DNA of 64,000 nucleotides from DASSJT01 sp963715025 (GCA_963715025.1 CAVQQQ010000010.1:124001-188000), one strand, 5' to 3'; numbered from the stretch's first letter, positions 1 to 9,144 are shown. A program made the numbers and translations. Notes: generated from the sequence alone by a model not told the origin.

Positions 1-372
1 AGCGCCTACGTCGCCCGGGTGGTCGGGCTCAATCTGTATGCCGGCAGCACCCACGGACCGCAGAGCGTCCAGACTGCGGCCGGCGCGATCATGACCGCAG
101 GCCACGATCATTCCGGGCGGTCCTGGGTGGCCTTCGCTCCGAGCGCAGTGTCGATCTTCCGCGCCCGTCCAGACGGGTCGCCTCGCAACACGTGGGAGCT
201 GACCGTGGTGGGCGTGGAGCTCGGCGGCCAGTCGGCTCGGGTGCGCCTCCACGGTGCGCTCGACGTGACCGCCGAGGTGACCGCACAGGCCGTCGCCTCG
301 CTGCGCCTCCAGCCCGGTGACCGGGTCTGGGCGGCCGTCAAAGCCACGGAGGTGACCGCCTACCCGGCGTGA
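1..372 (+). CDS. modC: Molybdate ABC transporter ATPase, C-terminal TOBE part (5' end outside window)
   Basis: The reading frame is open from base 1 to a TGA at 370-372 and has no start inside the window, so only the last 123 residues are present. The stretch SAYVARVVGLNLYAG is the usual join between a ModC nucleotide-binding domain and its TOBE/MOP domain. The rest, with RNTW and a final VWAAVKATEV-type strand, fits a molybdate-binding TOBE domain that senses the anion at the cytoplasmic face. Walker and signature motifs must lie upstream. A related sulfate or other oxyanion importer ATPase is possible, but ARVVGLNLY plus RNTW favours ModC. No terminator is visible before the next gene. Confidence 0.8.
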   Translation, partial: SAYVARVVGLNLYAGSTHGPQSVQTAAGAIMTAGHDHSGRSWVAFAPSAVSIFRARPDGSPRNTWELTVVGVELGGQSARVRLHGALDVTAEVTAQAVASLRLQPGDRVWAAVKATEVTAYPA

Positions 373-470
373 GAGGCGCGTTGGTGGCCACCTGGCCCGT
401 GGCCCCAGGCGCCACCCGGCCGCCGTTGGCCCGGGGCAATGCGTGGACGTCCTACTACTACCCTTGCCCC

Positions 471-1634
471 ATGCCAGCGACGAGGCTGATGCCCACCGAG
501 GAAGGTCAGGACCTCATTGACCTGACTCGCGAGATCTGCGACAAGGAGCTGCGGCCCCAGGTCGACGAGGCCGAGGCGCTGGCCGCCAGGGAGCCGGGCC
601 TGCCGCGCGAGGTGTTCCGGACACTCGGCCGCGCCGGCCTGCTGTCGCTCCCCTACCCGGAGGAGTTTGGCGGGGGCGCACAGCCCTACGAGGTCTACCT
701 CCAGGTGGTGGAGGAGATCGCGAGCGCCTGGATGAGCGTGGCCGTCGGAGTCTCCGTGCACTCCCTGACCTGCTTCCCCGTCGCGCAGTTCGGGTCGGAG
801 GAGCAGAGGGAAGCGCTCCTGCCGGGAATGCTGGGCGGCGAGCAGCTCGGCGCCTACTGCCTGTCCGAGCCGCTGTCGGGGTCGGATATCGCGTCTATGA
901 CGACGCGCGCGGCGCGCAGTGGCGACGGCACGGCATACAGCATCAAGGGCCGCAAGGCCTGGATCTCGCACGCCGGCCACGCTGACTTCTACACCACCTT
1001 CGTGCGCACGTCCGACGAGGGCGGACGCGGCCTGTCCTGCTTCGTCGTCCCGGCCGAGGCCACGGGCATCACGTTCGGCGCACCTGAGAAGAAGATGGGG
1101 CTGCACTGCGACACGGTCCGCGAGGTGATGTTCGACGGCGTGGTCGTGGGCGCCGAACGCAGGATCGGCAGCGAAGGCCAGGGCATGGCGATGGCCCTTT
1201 CGGCGCTCGATGCTGGTCGCCTTGGAATTGCCGCTGCCGCAACGGGATTGGCCCAGTCCGCACTCGACCTCGCGACCAGCTACGCCAAGGAGCGGCGCCA
1301 GTTCGGGCGTGCCATCGCCGAGCACCAGGGACTCGCCTTCATGCTCGCCGACATGGAGGCGGCCGTGACCAGCTCGCGGGCCGCCTATCTCCATGCCGCC
1401 CGGCTGAAAGACGCAGGCCGGGCCTACTCCAAGGAGGCTGCCGTCGCCAAGCTGGTGTGCACCGACAGCTCTATGCGGGTGACCACCGACGCGGTGCAGG
1501 TGCTCGGCGGCGCGGGCTACACGCAGGACTTCCCCGCCGAGCGCTATCTCCGCGAGGCAAAGGTGACCCAGATCTTCGAGGGCACCAACCAGATCCAGCG
1601 GCTGGTCATCAGTCGCCAGCTGTTGCGCGGCTGA
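471..1634 (+). CDS. Acyl-CoA dehydrogenase
   Basis: A 387-residue FAD flavoenzyme that would oxidise an acyl-CoA thioester to the 2-enoyl-CoA and pass electrons to ETF. The family core is complete: the N-terminal helical domain, the middle-domain flavin/substrate motif LSEPLSGSDIASM, and the C-terminal IFEGTNQIQRLVISRQL, whose Glu is the expected catalytic base. I start at ATG 471 because the protein then begins a few residues before the conserved helix; the frame stays open up to GTG 369, overlapping the modC stop, but that extension is not family-like. TACTACTACC just before the ATG could be a -10-like region for a leaderless message. The dehydrogenase 21 bp downstream suggests a two-step beta-oxidation operon. 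Chain-length or branched-chain specificity cannot be read. Confidence 0.9.
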   Translation: MPATRLMPTEEGQDLIDLTREICDKELRPQVDEAEALAAREPGLPREVFRTLGRAGLLSLPYPEEFGGGAQPYEVYLQVVEEIASAWMSVAVGVSVHSLTCFPVAQFGSEEQREALLPGMLGGEQLGAYCLSEPLSGSDIASMTTRAARSGDGTAYSIKGRKAWISHAGHADFYTTFVRTSDEGGRGLSCFVVPAEATGITFGAPEKKMGLHCDTVREVMFDGVVVGAERRIGSEGQGMAMALSALDAGRLGIAAAATGLAQSALDLATSYAKERRQFGRAIAEHQGLAFMLADMEAAVTSSRAAYLHAARLKDAGRAYSKEAAVAKLVCTDSSMRVTTDAVQVLGGAGYTQDFPAERYLREAKVTQIFEGTNQIQRLVISRQLLRG

Positions 1635-1655
1635 CCAACAGAGAGGCGAATCCCG

Positions 1656-2420
1656 TTGCAGATCAACGAATCCACCGTCGCTGTCGTGACCGGGGGCGGC
1701 TCCGGCCTCGGTGAGGCGACCGTCCGCCGGCTGCACGCCTCCGGCGCCAGCGTCGTTATCGTCGACCTCGCGAGCTCGGGCGCGGCCAACGTCGCAGAGG
1801 AGCTCGGTGACGGGGTGCGGTTCGTGCCCGGGGATGTGCGCGACGAGGCACGGGTGCAGGCTGCGGTCGACGCGGCCCGCGACCTCGGCGACCTGCGCAT
1901 CGCAGTCACCTGCGCCGGCATCGCCACCCCGGGGCGCATCCTGGGCAAGCGGGGGCCGCTGGCGCTGGGCACGTTCAAACAGGTCATCGAGGTCAACCTC
2001 GTCGGCACGTTCAACGTCGTGCGCCTCGCCGCAGAGGCCATGACGGCCAACGAGCCCATCGACGGCGACCGCGGCGTAGTGGTCATGACGGCCTCCATCG
2101 CAGCCTTCGACGGCCAGATCGGACAGGCGGCGTATGCCGCGAGCAAGGGTGGCGTGGTGGGCCTCACCTTGAGCGCGGCGCGAGACTTGGCGGACCGGGG
2201 AATTCGCGTGGTCACGATCGCGCCGGGCACGTTCATGACGCCGATGCTGGCCGGGCTGCCCGACGAGATGCGGCACGCCCTTGAGGCTCAGGTACCGCAC
2301 CCCTCGCGGCTCGGGGACCCCACGGAGTACGCGAGCCTCGTCTCTCACATCATCGACAACCCCATGCTCAACGGCGAAGTCATCCGGCTCGACGGCGCGC
2401 TCAGGATGCCGCCGCGCTGA
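1656..2420 (+). CDS. Short-chain dehydrogenase, 3-hydroxyacyl-CoA dehydrogenase type-2-like
   Basis: A 254-residue classical SDR. The dinucleotide motif TGGGSGLG is at residues 11-18, the Asp after strand 2 (VIVDLA) predicts NAD(H), and the catalytic set is Ser (VMTAS) with YAASK. Overall it resembles the HSD17B10/type-2 3-hydroxyacyl-CoA dehydrogenases, including the FMTPML and final DGALRMPPR segments. It starts at TTG 1656, chosen because it places the first beta-strand at the normal distance and GAGAGG lies about 9 bases upstream. It follows the acyl-CoA dehydrogenase by 21 bp in the same direction, so the pair probably performs consecutive dehydrogenations of one acyl-CoA; this is inferred from context. 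Confidence 0.87.
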   Translation: MQINESTVAVVTGGGSGLGEATVRRLHASGASVVIVDLASSGAANVAEELGDGVRFVPGDVRDEARVQAAVDAARDLGDLRIAVTCAGIATPGRILGKRGPLALGTFKQVIEVNLVGTFNVVRLAAEAMTANEPIDGDRGVVVMTASIAAFDGQIGQAAYAASKGGVVGLTLSAARDLADRGIRVVTIAPGTFMTPMLAGLPDEMRHALEAQVPHPSRLGDPTEYASLVSHIIDNPMLNGEVIRLDGALRMPPR

Positions 2421-2449
2421 CGCCTCGTCGGGCCGGTCCCTGCCGACGA

Positions 2450-3247
2450 TCAGCGCGAGGCGAACCGCTCCTCGGCGACGCTGTTCCCGCCGTCGACCAC
2501 GATCACCTGGCCCGTGACGTAGGCGGCCCCGGGGCTGGCCAGCCAGCCGATGGCGGAGGCCACCTCCGCCGCGGTGCCCGACCGGCCGACCGGCGTGACC
2601 GTGGCCTCGGCTTGTTCGTGCTCGGTCTGCGACCCCGTCGCGATCCAGCCCGGGGCCACCGTGTTGACCGTGATGCCGTGAGCCGCCTCATCGACCGCGA
2701 GTGCCCTGGCCAGGCCGGCCATGCCCGCCTTCGCCGCGGCATACGCCACCTCCCCGCGCATGGCCATGGCCGGACCCGTCACGCTGGCCACCATGACGAC
2801 CCTCCCCGCTCCCGAATACCGCAGGTGCGGGAGCGCCGCACGCGTGACGAGATAGGCGGTGTCGAGGTTGCGCCGCAGCGAGTCGCGCCAGCGCTGAGGC
2901 GTGGTGTCGACGAGGTCCCCCTCGAGGTAGTCGGGCTCGGTCGTGGACACCATGCCCGCGCCGTTGACCAGGATGTCGAGCCGACCGAACGCGGTCACGG
3001 CAAACTCGACCAAGCCGGACGCGGAGGCCTCCTGGGTCAGGTCGCCCACGAAGCCGAGGGCGGCAACCCCTGACTCGGCCAGTTCCCGCGCGCGGTCGTG
3101 GGCCCGCCGGGTCGTCGCCGCCACGACGACCCGCGCTCCCAGCTCCCCCAGGTGGCGGGCCGCGGCATACCCGATGCCGTTGGGGCTCCCCGCCCCCGTG
3201 ACGACCGCCACGCGGTCGGTGAGGTCGAGCAGGGCAGGCAGCGGCAT
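2450..3247 (-). CDS. Short-chain dehydrogenase/reductase
   Basis: A 265-residue SDR transcribed towards the previous one, with only 29 bp between the two stops. The Rossmann motif is TGAGSPNGIG, a variant with two extra residues between the glycines. Catalytic Ser is in VMVASVTG and the Tyr/Lys pair in YAAAK. The C-terminal substrate loop and the YVTGQVIVVDGG end are typical of 3-oxoacyl-ACP reductase (FabG)-like enzymes. The ATG at 3247 is the natural start. It appears to be monocistronic. The substrate is unknown; FabG-like annotation is a family statement only. Confidence 0.85.
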   Translation of the reverse strand: MPLPALLDLTDRVAVVTGAGSPNGIGYAAARHLGELGARVVVAATTRRAHDRARELAESGVAALGFVGDLTQEASASGLVEFAVTAFGRLDILVNGAGMVSTTEPDYLEGDLVDTTPQRWRDSLRRNLDTAYLVTRAALPHLRYSGAGRVVMVASVTGPAMAMRGEVAYAAAKAGMAGLARALAVDEAAHGITVNTVAPGWIATGSQTEHEQAEATVTPVGRSGTAAEVASAIGWLASPGAAYVTGQVIVVDGGNSVAEERFASR

Positions 3248-3436
3248 GGCCGCATCCTCGCAGAGCGCTGCCCGACGTGGACCAGCTGGCTGGTCGCCTG
3301 GTCAGCGCTCGAGTGGCGCCCTGGGTCTGGCCCGGATAGCCTCGGGCCGGCGGGTCAACGACGCCCCGCCTCCTACCCTCCGGCGAGGTCCTGCGCGCGA
3401 GTGGCACCCGGGAGTCGGGAGTCCCGGTTAGGCCCC

Positions 3437-3484
3437 GGAAGGCATTGACCGGGCCAACTCATACTTGGCCCGGTCCTTCCTTTT
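3437..3484 (+). terminator. Strong intrinsic terminator with no obvious plus-strand gene in front
   Basis: ACCGGGCCAA (3448-3457), a 7-nt loop, and TTGGCCCGGT (3465-3474) form a perfect 10-bp stem, extended by GGAAGG/CCTTCC (3437-3442 and 3475-3480) across a 5-nt bulge and followed by TTTT at 3481. The T-run is on the plus strand, so it terminates rightward transcription, yet the flanking genes (2450-3247 and 3583-4929) are both on the minus strand. The 335-bp gap 3248-3582 shows no other open frame that I believe in. Confidence 0.75.
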
Positions 3485-3582
3485 GTAACAAAGGGCTCTC
3501 ACGTCACGAAATCGACACGCGGCGCACAGATGCACTCTTCGCGTGGACAGGACCACACTGAGCGCGAGATCAGGGCCCGAGA

Positions 3583-4929
3583 TCAGTCATCGAGCTCGCG
3601 CGAGATCCCTGGCAGGAGCGCCTCGCCCCGGCGCAGGGCTTCGAGCGCCTGGGGGTAGTCCCGGGCAAGGTGGCCCAGCGCGCGGCGGCGGTAGCGCCAG
3701 ATCTGCAGTGCCCCGAACCCCCAGAACAAGAACTGCACCGACATCGCCGCCCGGAAGTCGCCCAGCGTGTAGGTGCTGGGTCCCCCTGGAGCAAGGCGGT
3801 CGAGGACGACGCCGATGAGGGCCATGGTCAGCAGTGAGGCCACGAAGCCGCCGACGTTGACCACACCGGTGGCGCGGCCCAGGTGGGTCGGCGGGTTGAA
3901 GCTGCGGGCGAGGTCGAAGCCGACCATGGACCCGGGACCGCCGATCGCCGTGACCACCACCAGGACGGCCAGCAGCCACAGCGGCGCCGGGCCAGGCCAG
4001 AGCAGGACCGCCGCCCATACGAGGGCGATCGCGCCGACGATGGCAAGCACCAGCAGGGACCGCTGGATCGGCCGCCGCGCGACCCGCCGGCCGATCAGCG
4101 GACCGGCCACCATGGCCGAGCCAGTCATGAGCATGAGCAGCACCGACGCGGTCGACTCGGAGAGGCCCTCCCCCCGAACCAGGAACGGGAAGCCCCACAG
4201 CAGGGTGAAGACGTTGGCGCCGAACTGCGAGGTGAAGTGGGAGTACAGACCGAGCCGGTTGCCGGGGTTGCCCCAGATCGAGCGCAGCGTCGAGACAAGC
4301 GCACGGACCTTGATGCGCTCGACCGCTGTTCCGACGTACGGCGAGTCCTTGACGATGATCACGAGCGCGACCGAGAGCACGATACCGACGGACGCGGCGC
4401 CCGCGAAGGCCGCGGTCCAGCCGAGTCCGCGAAGCGCCGCGGAGAGCGGCGCGGCTGCCATCAGTGCGCCGACCTGGCCGAGTATGCCGGTGAGCTGGGT
4501 GACGATCGGAGCCTGCCGGACGCGGAACCACACGGCCACCAGCCGGAGCACGCTCGCAAAGATCATGGCGTCGCCGGCGCCGAGGAGGATGCGGGCGCAG
4601 ATGCCCGCGCCGAAGGTTCCCGCCACAGCGAACCAGAACTGCCCCGCCGTCATCAGGACCAGCCCGGAGATGAGCAGCCGCCGAGACCCGAACCTGTCCA
4701 GCAAGACGCCGACGGGTACCTGGAGGCTTGCATAGACGAGCAGCTGCACGACGGTGAAGATGGACAGCTGAGCCGCCGTGATGTGGAAGCGCTCGGCAGC
4801 GATCAGGCCGGCGACACCGAGCGACGTGCGGTGGAAGACGGCCAGGACGTAGACCGAGACGGAAGCTGACCAGATGACCCAAGCGCGGCGGTGGCCGATG
4901 TTGTGCACCTGTCGCCGCAGCTCCGCCAC
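3583..4929 (-). CDS. MFS transporter
   Basis: A 448-residue multi-pass membrane protein with about 12 hydrophobic helices. The segment LDRFGSRRLL after the second helix is the cytoplasmic loop 2-3 signature of the major facilitator superfamily. A cytoplasmic central loop (IKVRALVSTLRSIWGNPGNR) separates the two six-helix halves. The start is GTG at 4929. It is the last gene of a minus-strand run behind patB-like and gabT-like genes (gap 63 bp), so an amino acid, amine or keto acid substrate is plausible; that is context only. The family resemblance is to nitrate/sialate/hexuronate-type MFS members, without a specific assignment. Confidence 0.85.
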   Translation of the reverse strand: MAELRRQVHNIGHRRAWVIWSASVSVYVLAVFHRTSLGVAGLIAAERFHITAAQLSIFTVVQLLVYASLQVPVGVLLDRFGSRRLLISGLVLMTAGQFWFAVAGTFGAGICARILLGAGDAMIFASVLRLVAVWFRVRQAPIVTQLTGILGQVGALMAAAPLSAALRGLGWTAAFAGAASVGIVLSVALVIIVKDSPYVGTAVERIKVRALVSTLRSIWGNPGNRLGLYSHFTSQFGANVFTLLWGFPFLVRGEGLSESTASVLLMLMTGSAMVAGPLIGRRVARRPIQRSLLVLAIVGAIALVWAAVLLWPGPAPLWLLAVLVVVTAIGGPGSMVGFDLARSFNPPTHLGRATGVVNVGGFVASLLTMALIGVVLDRLAPGGPSTYTLGDFRAAMSVQFLFWGFGALQIWRYRRRALGHLARDYPQALEALRRGEALLPGISRELDD

Positions 4930-4992
4930 GGCGTCGAGTCTAGGGTTCCCCCAGGAAGGGCATCGTCGGTCAGGTCTGGGGTGGCGCGCGGC

Positions 4993-6324
4993 TCAGACGG
5001 ACTGGGCGAACGCGTCCTCGAGGATGTCCAGCCCTTCGGCGATCAGCTCGTCGCTGATCGACAGCGGCGGCAGGAAGCGGAAGACGTTCCCGAAGGTGCC
5101 GCACGTCAGCGTGACCAGGCCCTGAGCGTGGCAGGCGCGATTGACGCGCGCGGTCAGGCCGGCATCCGGCGTTTTCCGCTCCAGGTCGCTGACCAGCTCG
5201 ATCGCCAGCATGGCACCCCGACCGCGGATGTCCCCGATCACACTGAACTTCTCCGCCAGCGCCTCCAGTCGCGGCACCACCATCCTCTCGACCGCCTTGG
5301 CTCGGCCGCAGAGGTCGTCGGCCTCCATGGTCTCGATCGAGGCCAGAGCCGCCGCGCAGGCCACCGGGTTGCCGCCGTACGTGCCACCGAGACCGCCGGT
5401 GTGGATGGCGTCCATGACGTCGGCCCGGCCGGTGAGCGCCGAGAGCGGCATGCCGCCCGCGATGCCCTTGGCCGTGGTGACGAGGTCGGGTGCGACGGCT
5501 TCGTGCTCGGATGCGAACCAGTCGCCCGTGCGGCAGAAGCCGGTCTGCACCTCGTCGGCAATGAACAGGATGCCGTGCTCGCGGCACCAGTCGGCAACCT
5601 TCTTGACGAAGCCAGGCGCGGGCACCACGAACCCGCCCTCGCCCTGGATGGGCTCGAGGAGCACGGCCGCCGTGTTCTCCTCTCCTACCTGCGCGTGTAC
5701 GTCCGAGACGAAGGCGTCGAAGGCCTCGTCGGCGCAGCGCTCGGGCCCGCTGAGCCAGCGGTATGGGTAGGCCATCTGGACCCGGTAGACCTCGTTGGCG
5801 AACGGCCCGAAGCGGTGCTTGTAGGGCATCGACTTCGCGGTGAGCGCCATCGTGAGGTTGGTGCGCCCGTGGTAGGCGTGGTCGAAGGCCACGACCGCCT
5901 GCCGGCCGGTGAAGTGGCGCGCGACCTTCACAGCATTCTCGACGGCTTCGGAGCCGGAGTTGAACAGCGCCGAGCGCTTCTCGTGGGTCCCCGGGGTCAG
6001 CTCGTTCAGCTTCTCCGCGACCGCGACGTACTCCTCGTACGGCGTCACCATGAAGCAGGTGTGGGTGAAGTCCTGGATCTGCCGGGTGACGGCGTCGATG
6101 ACCCGCGGGTTCCCATTGCCGACCGTTGTGACAGCGATACCCGAGCCGAAGTCGATGAGCTGGTTGCCGTCGGCATCGACCAGGATGCCGCCCTCGGCCC
6201 GCTCGATGTAGGCCGGAAGCCCCGTGCCCACGCCGGCGCTCACGGCGGCGGACTTGCGCTTGGCCAGCTCCTCGGAGCGGGGGCCCGGGACGGCGGTCTT
6301 GAGGAGGCGCTTCTGCTCGATCAT
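4993..6324 (-). CDS. gabT: 4-aminobutyrate aminotransferase-type class III PLP enzyme
   Basis: A 443-residue class III aminotransferase that would move the amino group of 4-aminobutyrate (or a similar omega-amino acid) to 2-oxoglutarate, giving succinate semialdehyde. Visible landmarks are the substrate-side DFGSGIAV, the PLP-phosphate region NSGSEAVENAVK, the Asp that binds the pyridine nitrogen in FIADEVQTG, and the Schiff-base Lys in TTAKGIAGGMPLSA. The length is normal. I use ATG 6324 (MIEQKRLLKT) because the open frame upstream runs into the neighbouring aminotransferase gene and is not family-like. It lies between a PatB-like lyase (76 bp upstream) and an MFS gene. No succinate semialdehyde dehydrogenase is nearby, so the pathway is not closed here. 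Confidence 0.87.
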   Translation of the reverse strand: MIEQKRLLKTAVPGPRSEELAKRKSAAVSAGVGTGLPAYIERAEGGILVDADGNQLIDFGSGIAVTTVGNGNPRVIDAVTRQIQDFTHTCFMVTPYEEYVAVAEKLNELTPGTHEKRSALFNSGSEAVENAVKVARHFTGRQAVVAFDHAYHGRTNLTMALTAKSMPYKHRFGPFANEVYRVQMAYPYRWLSGPERCADEAFDAFVSDVHAQVGEENTAAVLLEPIQGEGGFVVPAPGFVKKVADWCREHGILFIADEVQTGFCRTGDWFASEHEAVAPDLVTTAKGIAGGMPLSALTGRADVMDAIHTGGLGGTYGGNPVACAAALASIETMEADDLCGRAKAVERMVVPRLEALAEKFSVIGDIRGRGAMLAIELVSDLERKTPDAGLTARVNRACHAQGLVTLTCGTFGNVFRFLPPLSISDELIAEGLDILEDAFAQSV

Positions 6325-6400
6325 GGGCCGATCGTATGCCCGGGCGATCGGACCCGAGCCGTGTGCTCGGTCGAGGATCTGAGGCTGGACCTCCACGCGG

Positions 6401-7573
6401 CTAGCTGGACCCGGCGAGGACGGCCAGGGCTTTGGCCATCCGCTCGAGGGCCTGTTCCAGGATCGGTGTGGTCGTCGCGAAGTTGAGCCGCGCATAGCCC
6501 GGACCAGGCGGGTGGAACGGCAGCCCGGGGCTGAGCGCCACCTTCGCATGCCTCAGGAACCAGTCGGCAGGCTCCACGGGAAGCCCGAGCTCGGTGCAGT
6601 CCAGCCACGCCAGGTAGGTGCCCTCGTTGCGCTGGTGCCGCACACCCGGCATACCGGCCAGGGCCTCGGCAACCAGGACGCGGTGCGCGTCCAGCTTGCC
6701 CCTCACCTGCACGAGCCACTCCTCGCCTTCCTGGTATGCCGCGAGGTTGGCTTCGATCCCCAGGGTCGCCACCCCGACAGTCGCCCACAGCGGAATCCGG
6801 CTCCAGGCCGCAGTGTCCCGGGGGTTGCTCGTGACGACCTGGGCGCACTTGAGACCGGGGAGGTTCCAGGCCTTGGAAGCCGAGGTGACGGTGATCGTGT
6901 GCGCCTGGGTGCGGGCATCGAGGCCGGCGTAGGGAAGGTGCCGTCCCTCGAAGACCAGCGGGGCGTGGATCTCGTCTGCCACCACGCGAGCGCCGTGACG
7001 GTGCACGACGTCCGCCAGCCCGGAGAGCTCCTCGCGGGAGTACACGCGCCCGAGCGGGTTCTGGGGATTGCACAGCAGCACGGTCCGAGCACCCACGGAC
7101 AGTGCCGCGTCAATGCTCTCCAGGTCGAGGGTCCAGCGGCCGTCGTCGAAGACCATGGGGACGCGCACCTGGGGGCGGCCGGTGAGCTCGACCACCTCGA
7201 AGAACGGCGGGTAGACGGGGGTGGGGATGACGACCAGGTCCGCCGGGCGGCTGAAGTACTCGATGGCGAGGGAGACACCGTGCATGACGTCCGCGACCAG
7301 GTGTACGCCGTTCGGGTCGACGTCCCAGTCGAAGTGGTGATGCTGGTAGTCGGCGACCGCCTCAGCCAGTCCGCTCGCCTTCGCCATGAGGGGATATCCG
7401 AAGTTCTCGACCTGGACGGCCCGACGCAGTCGCGCCTTGACAGGCGGGGCCGTGGGGAAATCCATCTCGGCCACCCACAGGGCGAGGACGTCCTCGGGGA
7501 AGCGGTTCCACTTCATGGAGCGCCTGGCGCGAAGCTGCTTCACCGAGAGGGCATCAAGGTCGTCGACGTTCAT
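6401..7573 (-). CDS. PatB/MalY-type PLP-dependent C-S lyase or aminotransferase
   Basis: A 390-residue fold-type I PLP enzyme. The MalY/PatB signature is present: LWVAEMDFPTAPPV near residue 35, NPQNPLGR, VADEIHAPLVF with the pyridine-binding Asp, and SASKAWNLPGLKCA with the catalytic Lys. Enzymes of this group split cystathionine or related S-substituted cysteines to homocysteine/thiol, pyruvate and ammonia, and some moonlight in regulation. The ATG start at 7573 gives a family-typical N-terminus. It leads a likely operon with gabT and the MFS gene. True aminotransferase activity cannot be excluded from sequence. Confidence 0.85.
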   Translation of the reverse strand: MNVDDLDALSVKQLRARRSMKWNRFPEDVLALWVAEMDFPTAPPVKARLRRAVQVENFGYPLMAKASGLAEAVADYQHHHFDWDVDPNGVHLVADVMHGVSLAIEYFSRPADLVVIPTPVYPPFFEVVELTGRPQVRVPMVFDDGRWTLDLESIDAALSVGARTVLLCNPQNPLGRVYSREELSGLADVVHRHGARVVADEIHAPLVFEGRHLPYAGLDARTQAHTITVTSASKAWNLPGLKCAQVVTSNPRDTAAWSRIPLWATVGVATLGIEANLAAYQEGEEWLVQVRGKLDAHRVLVAEALAGMPGVRHQRNEGTYLAWLDCTELGLPVEPADWFLRHAKVALSPGLPFHPPGPGYARLNFATTTPILEQALERMAKALAVLAGSS

Positions 7574-7689
7574 GGGGCCATCGTGTCAGTGGCCGCGCGC
7601 GCGAAGGGGCTTCCGGCGATAGGGCTTTCGCCCCGGCGGGATCGTGGACGATCGCCCTCGCCCGGCCGAGGGCCGTGGCCGGCAGTCCT

Positions 7690-9144
7690 TCAGCCCCCCG
7701 GCTGGCCGAGCAGGTAGCGGGCCACCGCCTGGCGAGCACTCTCGCTGGCGCCCTGCACGGAGTGGCCCACACCGGGCACCACGAGAAGCCGGCTGCCGGG
7801 GATGTCGGCGTGGACGCGCTGCGCCCACGCCAGCAGGGTGGACAGGTCCCGGTCGCCCCGGAGGATCAGGGCGTTCTCGCCCCTCAGCGACAGCTGCGAT
7901 GCGGGCACGGGCGGATCGGGCTCGGGAGGCCACAGCTCGCAGGAGCGCAGGAAACCGTTGGTGCGGGCCGTCTGGGCGGTGAAGGGCCACAGCCTTTCCG
8001 TGCCGAGCGCCGCAACGGCCGCGTCCGCCTTGCGCGCTCGGGCTGCCGACGGCGTGTCCGCCCCACCCCACGGGAAGTCGAGGTCGAGGCAGAGGGTGCT
8101 GGCGTGCAACCCCTGGCTCAGCTGGTCCGCGGGGCCCGAGGTGCCGTCCTGCCAGGACCTCAACAGTCCGAGGAGCGGCGCGTCGCTGCCCCCAGCAGCG
8201 GCGACGTGGAGTGCCTCAGGCATGGACGTGAAGCGGACGTCGACGACCGACATCACCGACAGCACGTCGAGCAGCCTCGGACCCAATTCAGGTGAACGGG
8301 CCACGACCGTGGCGAGGTCCGCTGCCGGGTCGCCGCCAGGGTTGACACAGCCCCTCTCCGCGCAGACGGCCCGCAGCACCCCCGCCACCTCGGGGAAGGC
8401 GTCGACCATGGTGGTGTCGAACCCGTCGACGGGGACGACGGAGTCGAGCACAAGCTTGTCGACCTGGTCCCTATGGGCGCCCGCGTACCGCTGCGCAACG
8501 TAGCTGCCGTAGGACACGCCGTCGATCGACCACCGCTGGGCGCCGAGCGCCTGGCGCAGGTCATCCAGGTCGGCGACGGTGGCGGTGGTGGAGTACTGGG
8601 CGCGCTGGTCACCGAGCTTTGTGGCGCACTCGGCCACCGCCCCTGCAGTGGGGATCTCCAGGTCCGAGAAGCCGATCTCGGCCTGGAGTCTCGGGCAGTC
8701 CAGCGCGTTCGCCCCGGTGCCCCGCTGATCGATCATCACCAGGCGGTAGTCCTCGGCCACGGCCTCCAGGCGCGAGAAGATCTTCGGAGCGAGCGCGACT
8801 CCAGGCTGTCCGGGCCCGCCCGACAGCGCCAAGAGAGTGCGGCGGGCCTTGAGGTTCCCGCCGACGGCGACGGGGAGGTCGAGCTCTCCGGGCTTGGTCG
8901 AGTTGCCGGGGGTGCGGTCCAGGGGAACCGTGAGGGTCCCGCAGGCCAGGCCGCTCAGGTCACGTGGCGTGCATGGCCGCAGTCCAGACCACGTGAAGTC
9001 GCCGTGCCCCACCGCCCCCGAGCCGGGGGGACGCTGACCCCGGGTACTGTCCTCGCCTGCGACATCCCTGACCAGCACCCAGGCAGCGGCCAGGGCCAGG
9101 GCGGCTGCCCCGAGGACCAGCCACAGAGCGCGTCGGGACCTCAC
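7690..9144 (-). CDS. Secreted alpha/beta hydrolase, tripeptidyl-aminopeptidase (TAP) family
   Basis: 484 residues. An N-terminal signal or anchor (RRALWLVLGAAALALAAAW) is followed by a mature hydrolase. Oxyanion-hole segment LSGGPGQPG, the strand/loop MIDQRGTG and the nucleophile elbow GVSYGSYVAQ are those of proline-iminopeptidase-like alpha/beta hydrolases, and the end (VVPGVGHSVQGASE) carries the catalytic His of the TAP-like C-terminal domain. Known members in Streptomyces and mycobacteria remove tripeptides or act as esterases outside the membrane. Paired cysteines in the mature part fit export. The gene stands alone, 116 bp from the patB-like gene and divergent from the aldo/keto reductase. 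Confidence 0.85.
   Translation of the reverse strand: MRSRRALWLVLGAAALALAAAWVLVRDVAGEDSTRGQRPPGSGAVGHGDFTWSGLRPCTPRDLSGLACGTLTVPLDRTPGNSTKPGELDLPVAVGGNLKARRTLLALSGGPGQPGVALAPKIFSRLEAVAEDYRLVMIDQRGTGANALDCPRLQAEIGFSDLEIPTAGAVAECATKLGDQRAQYSTTATVADLDDLRQALGAQRWSIDGVSYGSYVAQRYAGAHRDQVDKLVLDSVVPVDGFDTTMVDAFPEVAGVLRAVCAERGCVNPGGDPAADLATVVARSPELGPRLLDVLSVMSVVDVRFTSMPEALHVAAAGGSDAPLLGLLRSWQDGTSGPADQLSQGLHASTLCLDLDFPWGGADTPSAARARKADAAVAALGTERLWPFTAQTARTNGFLRSCELWPPEPDPPVPASQLSLRGENALILRGDRDLSTLLAWAQRVHADIPGSRLLVVPGVGHSVQGASESARQAVARYLLGQPGG

Noticed and set aside
369..470. GTG 369 as the start of the acyl-CoA dehydrogenase, overlapping the modC stop
   Set aside because: It would add 34 residues without family similarity; ATG 471 gives the normal N-terminus.
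360..2348. A 662-codon open frame on the minus strand
   Set aside because: It is the mirror of the acyl-CoA dehydrogenase and dehydrogenase genes; long antisense frames are expected at this GC content and its Arg/Gly/His-rich translation has no domain.
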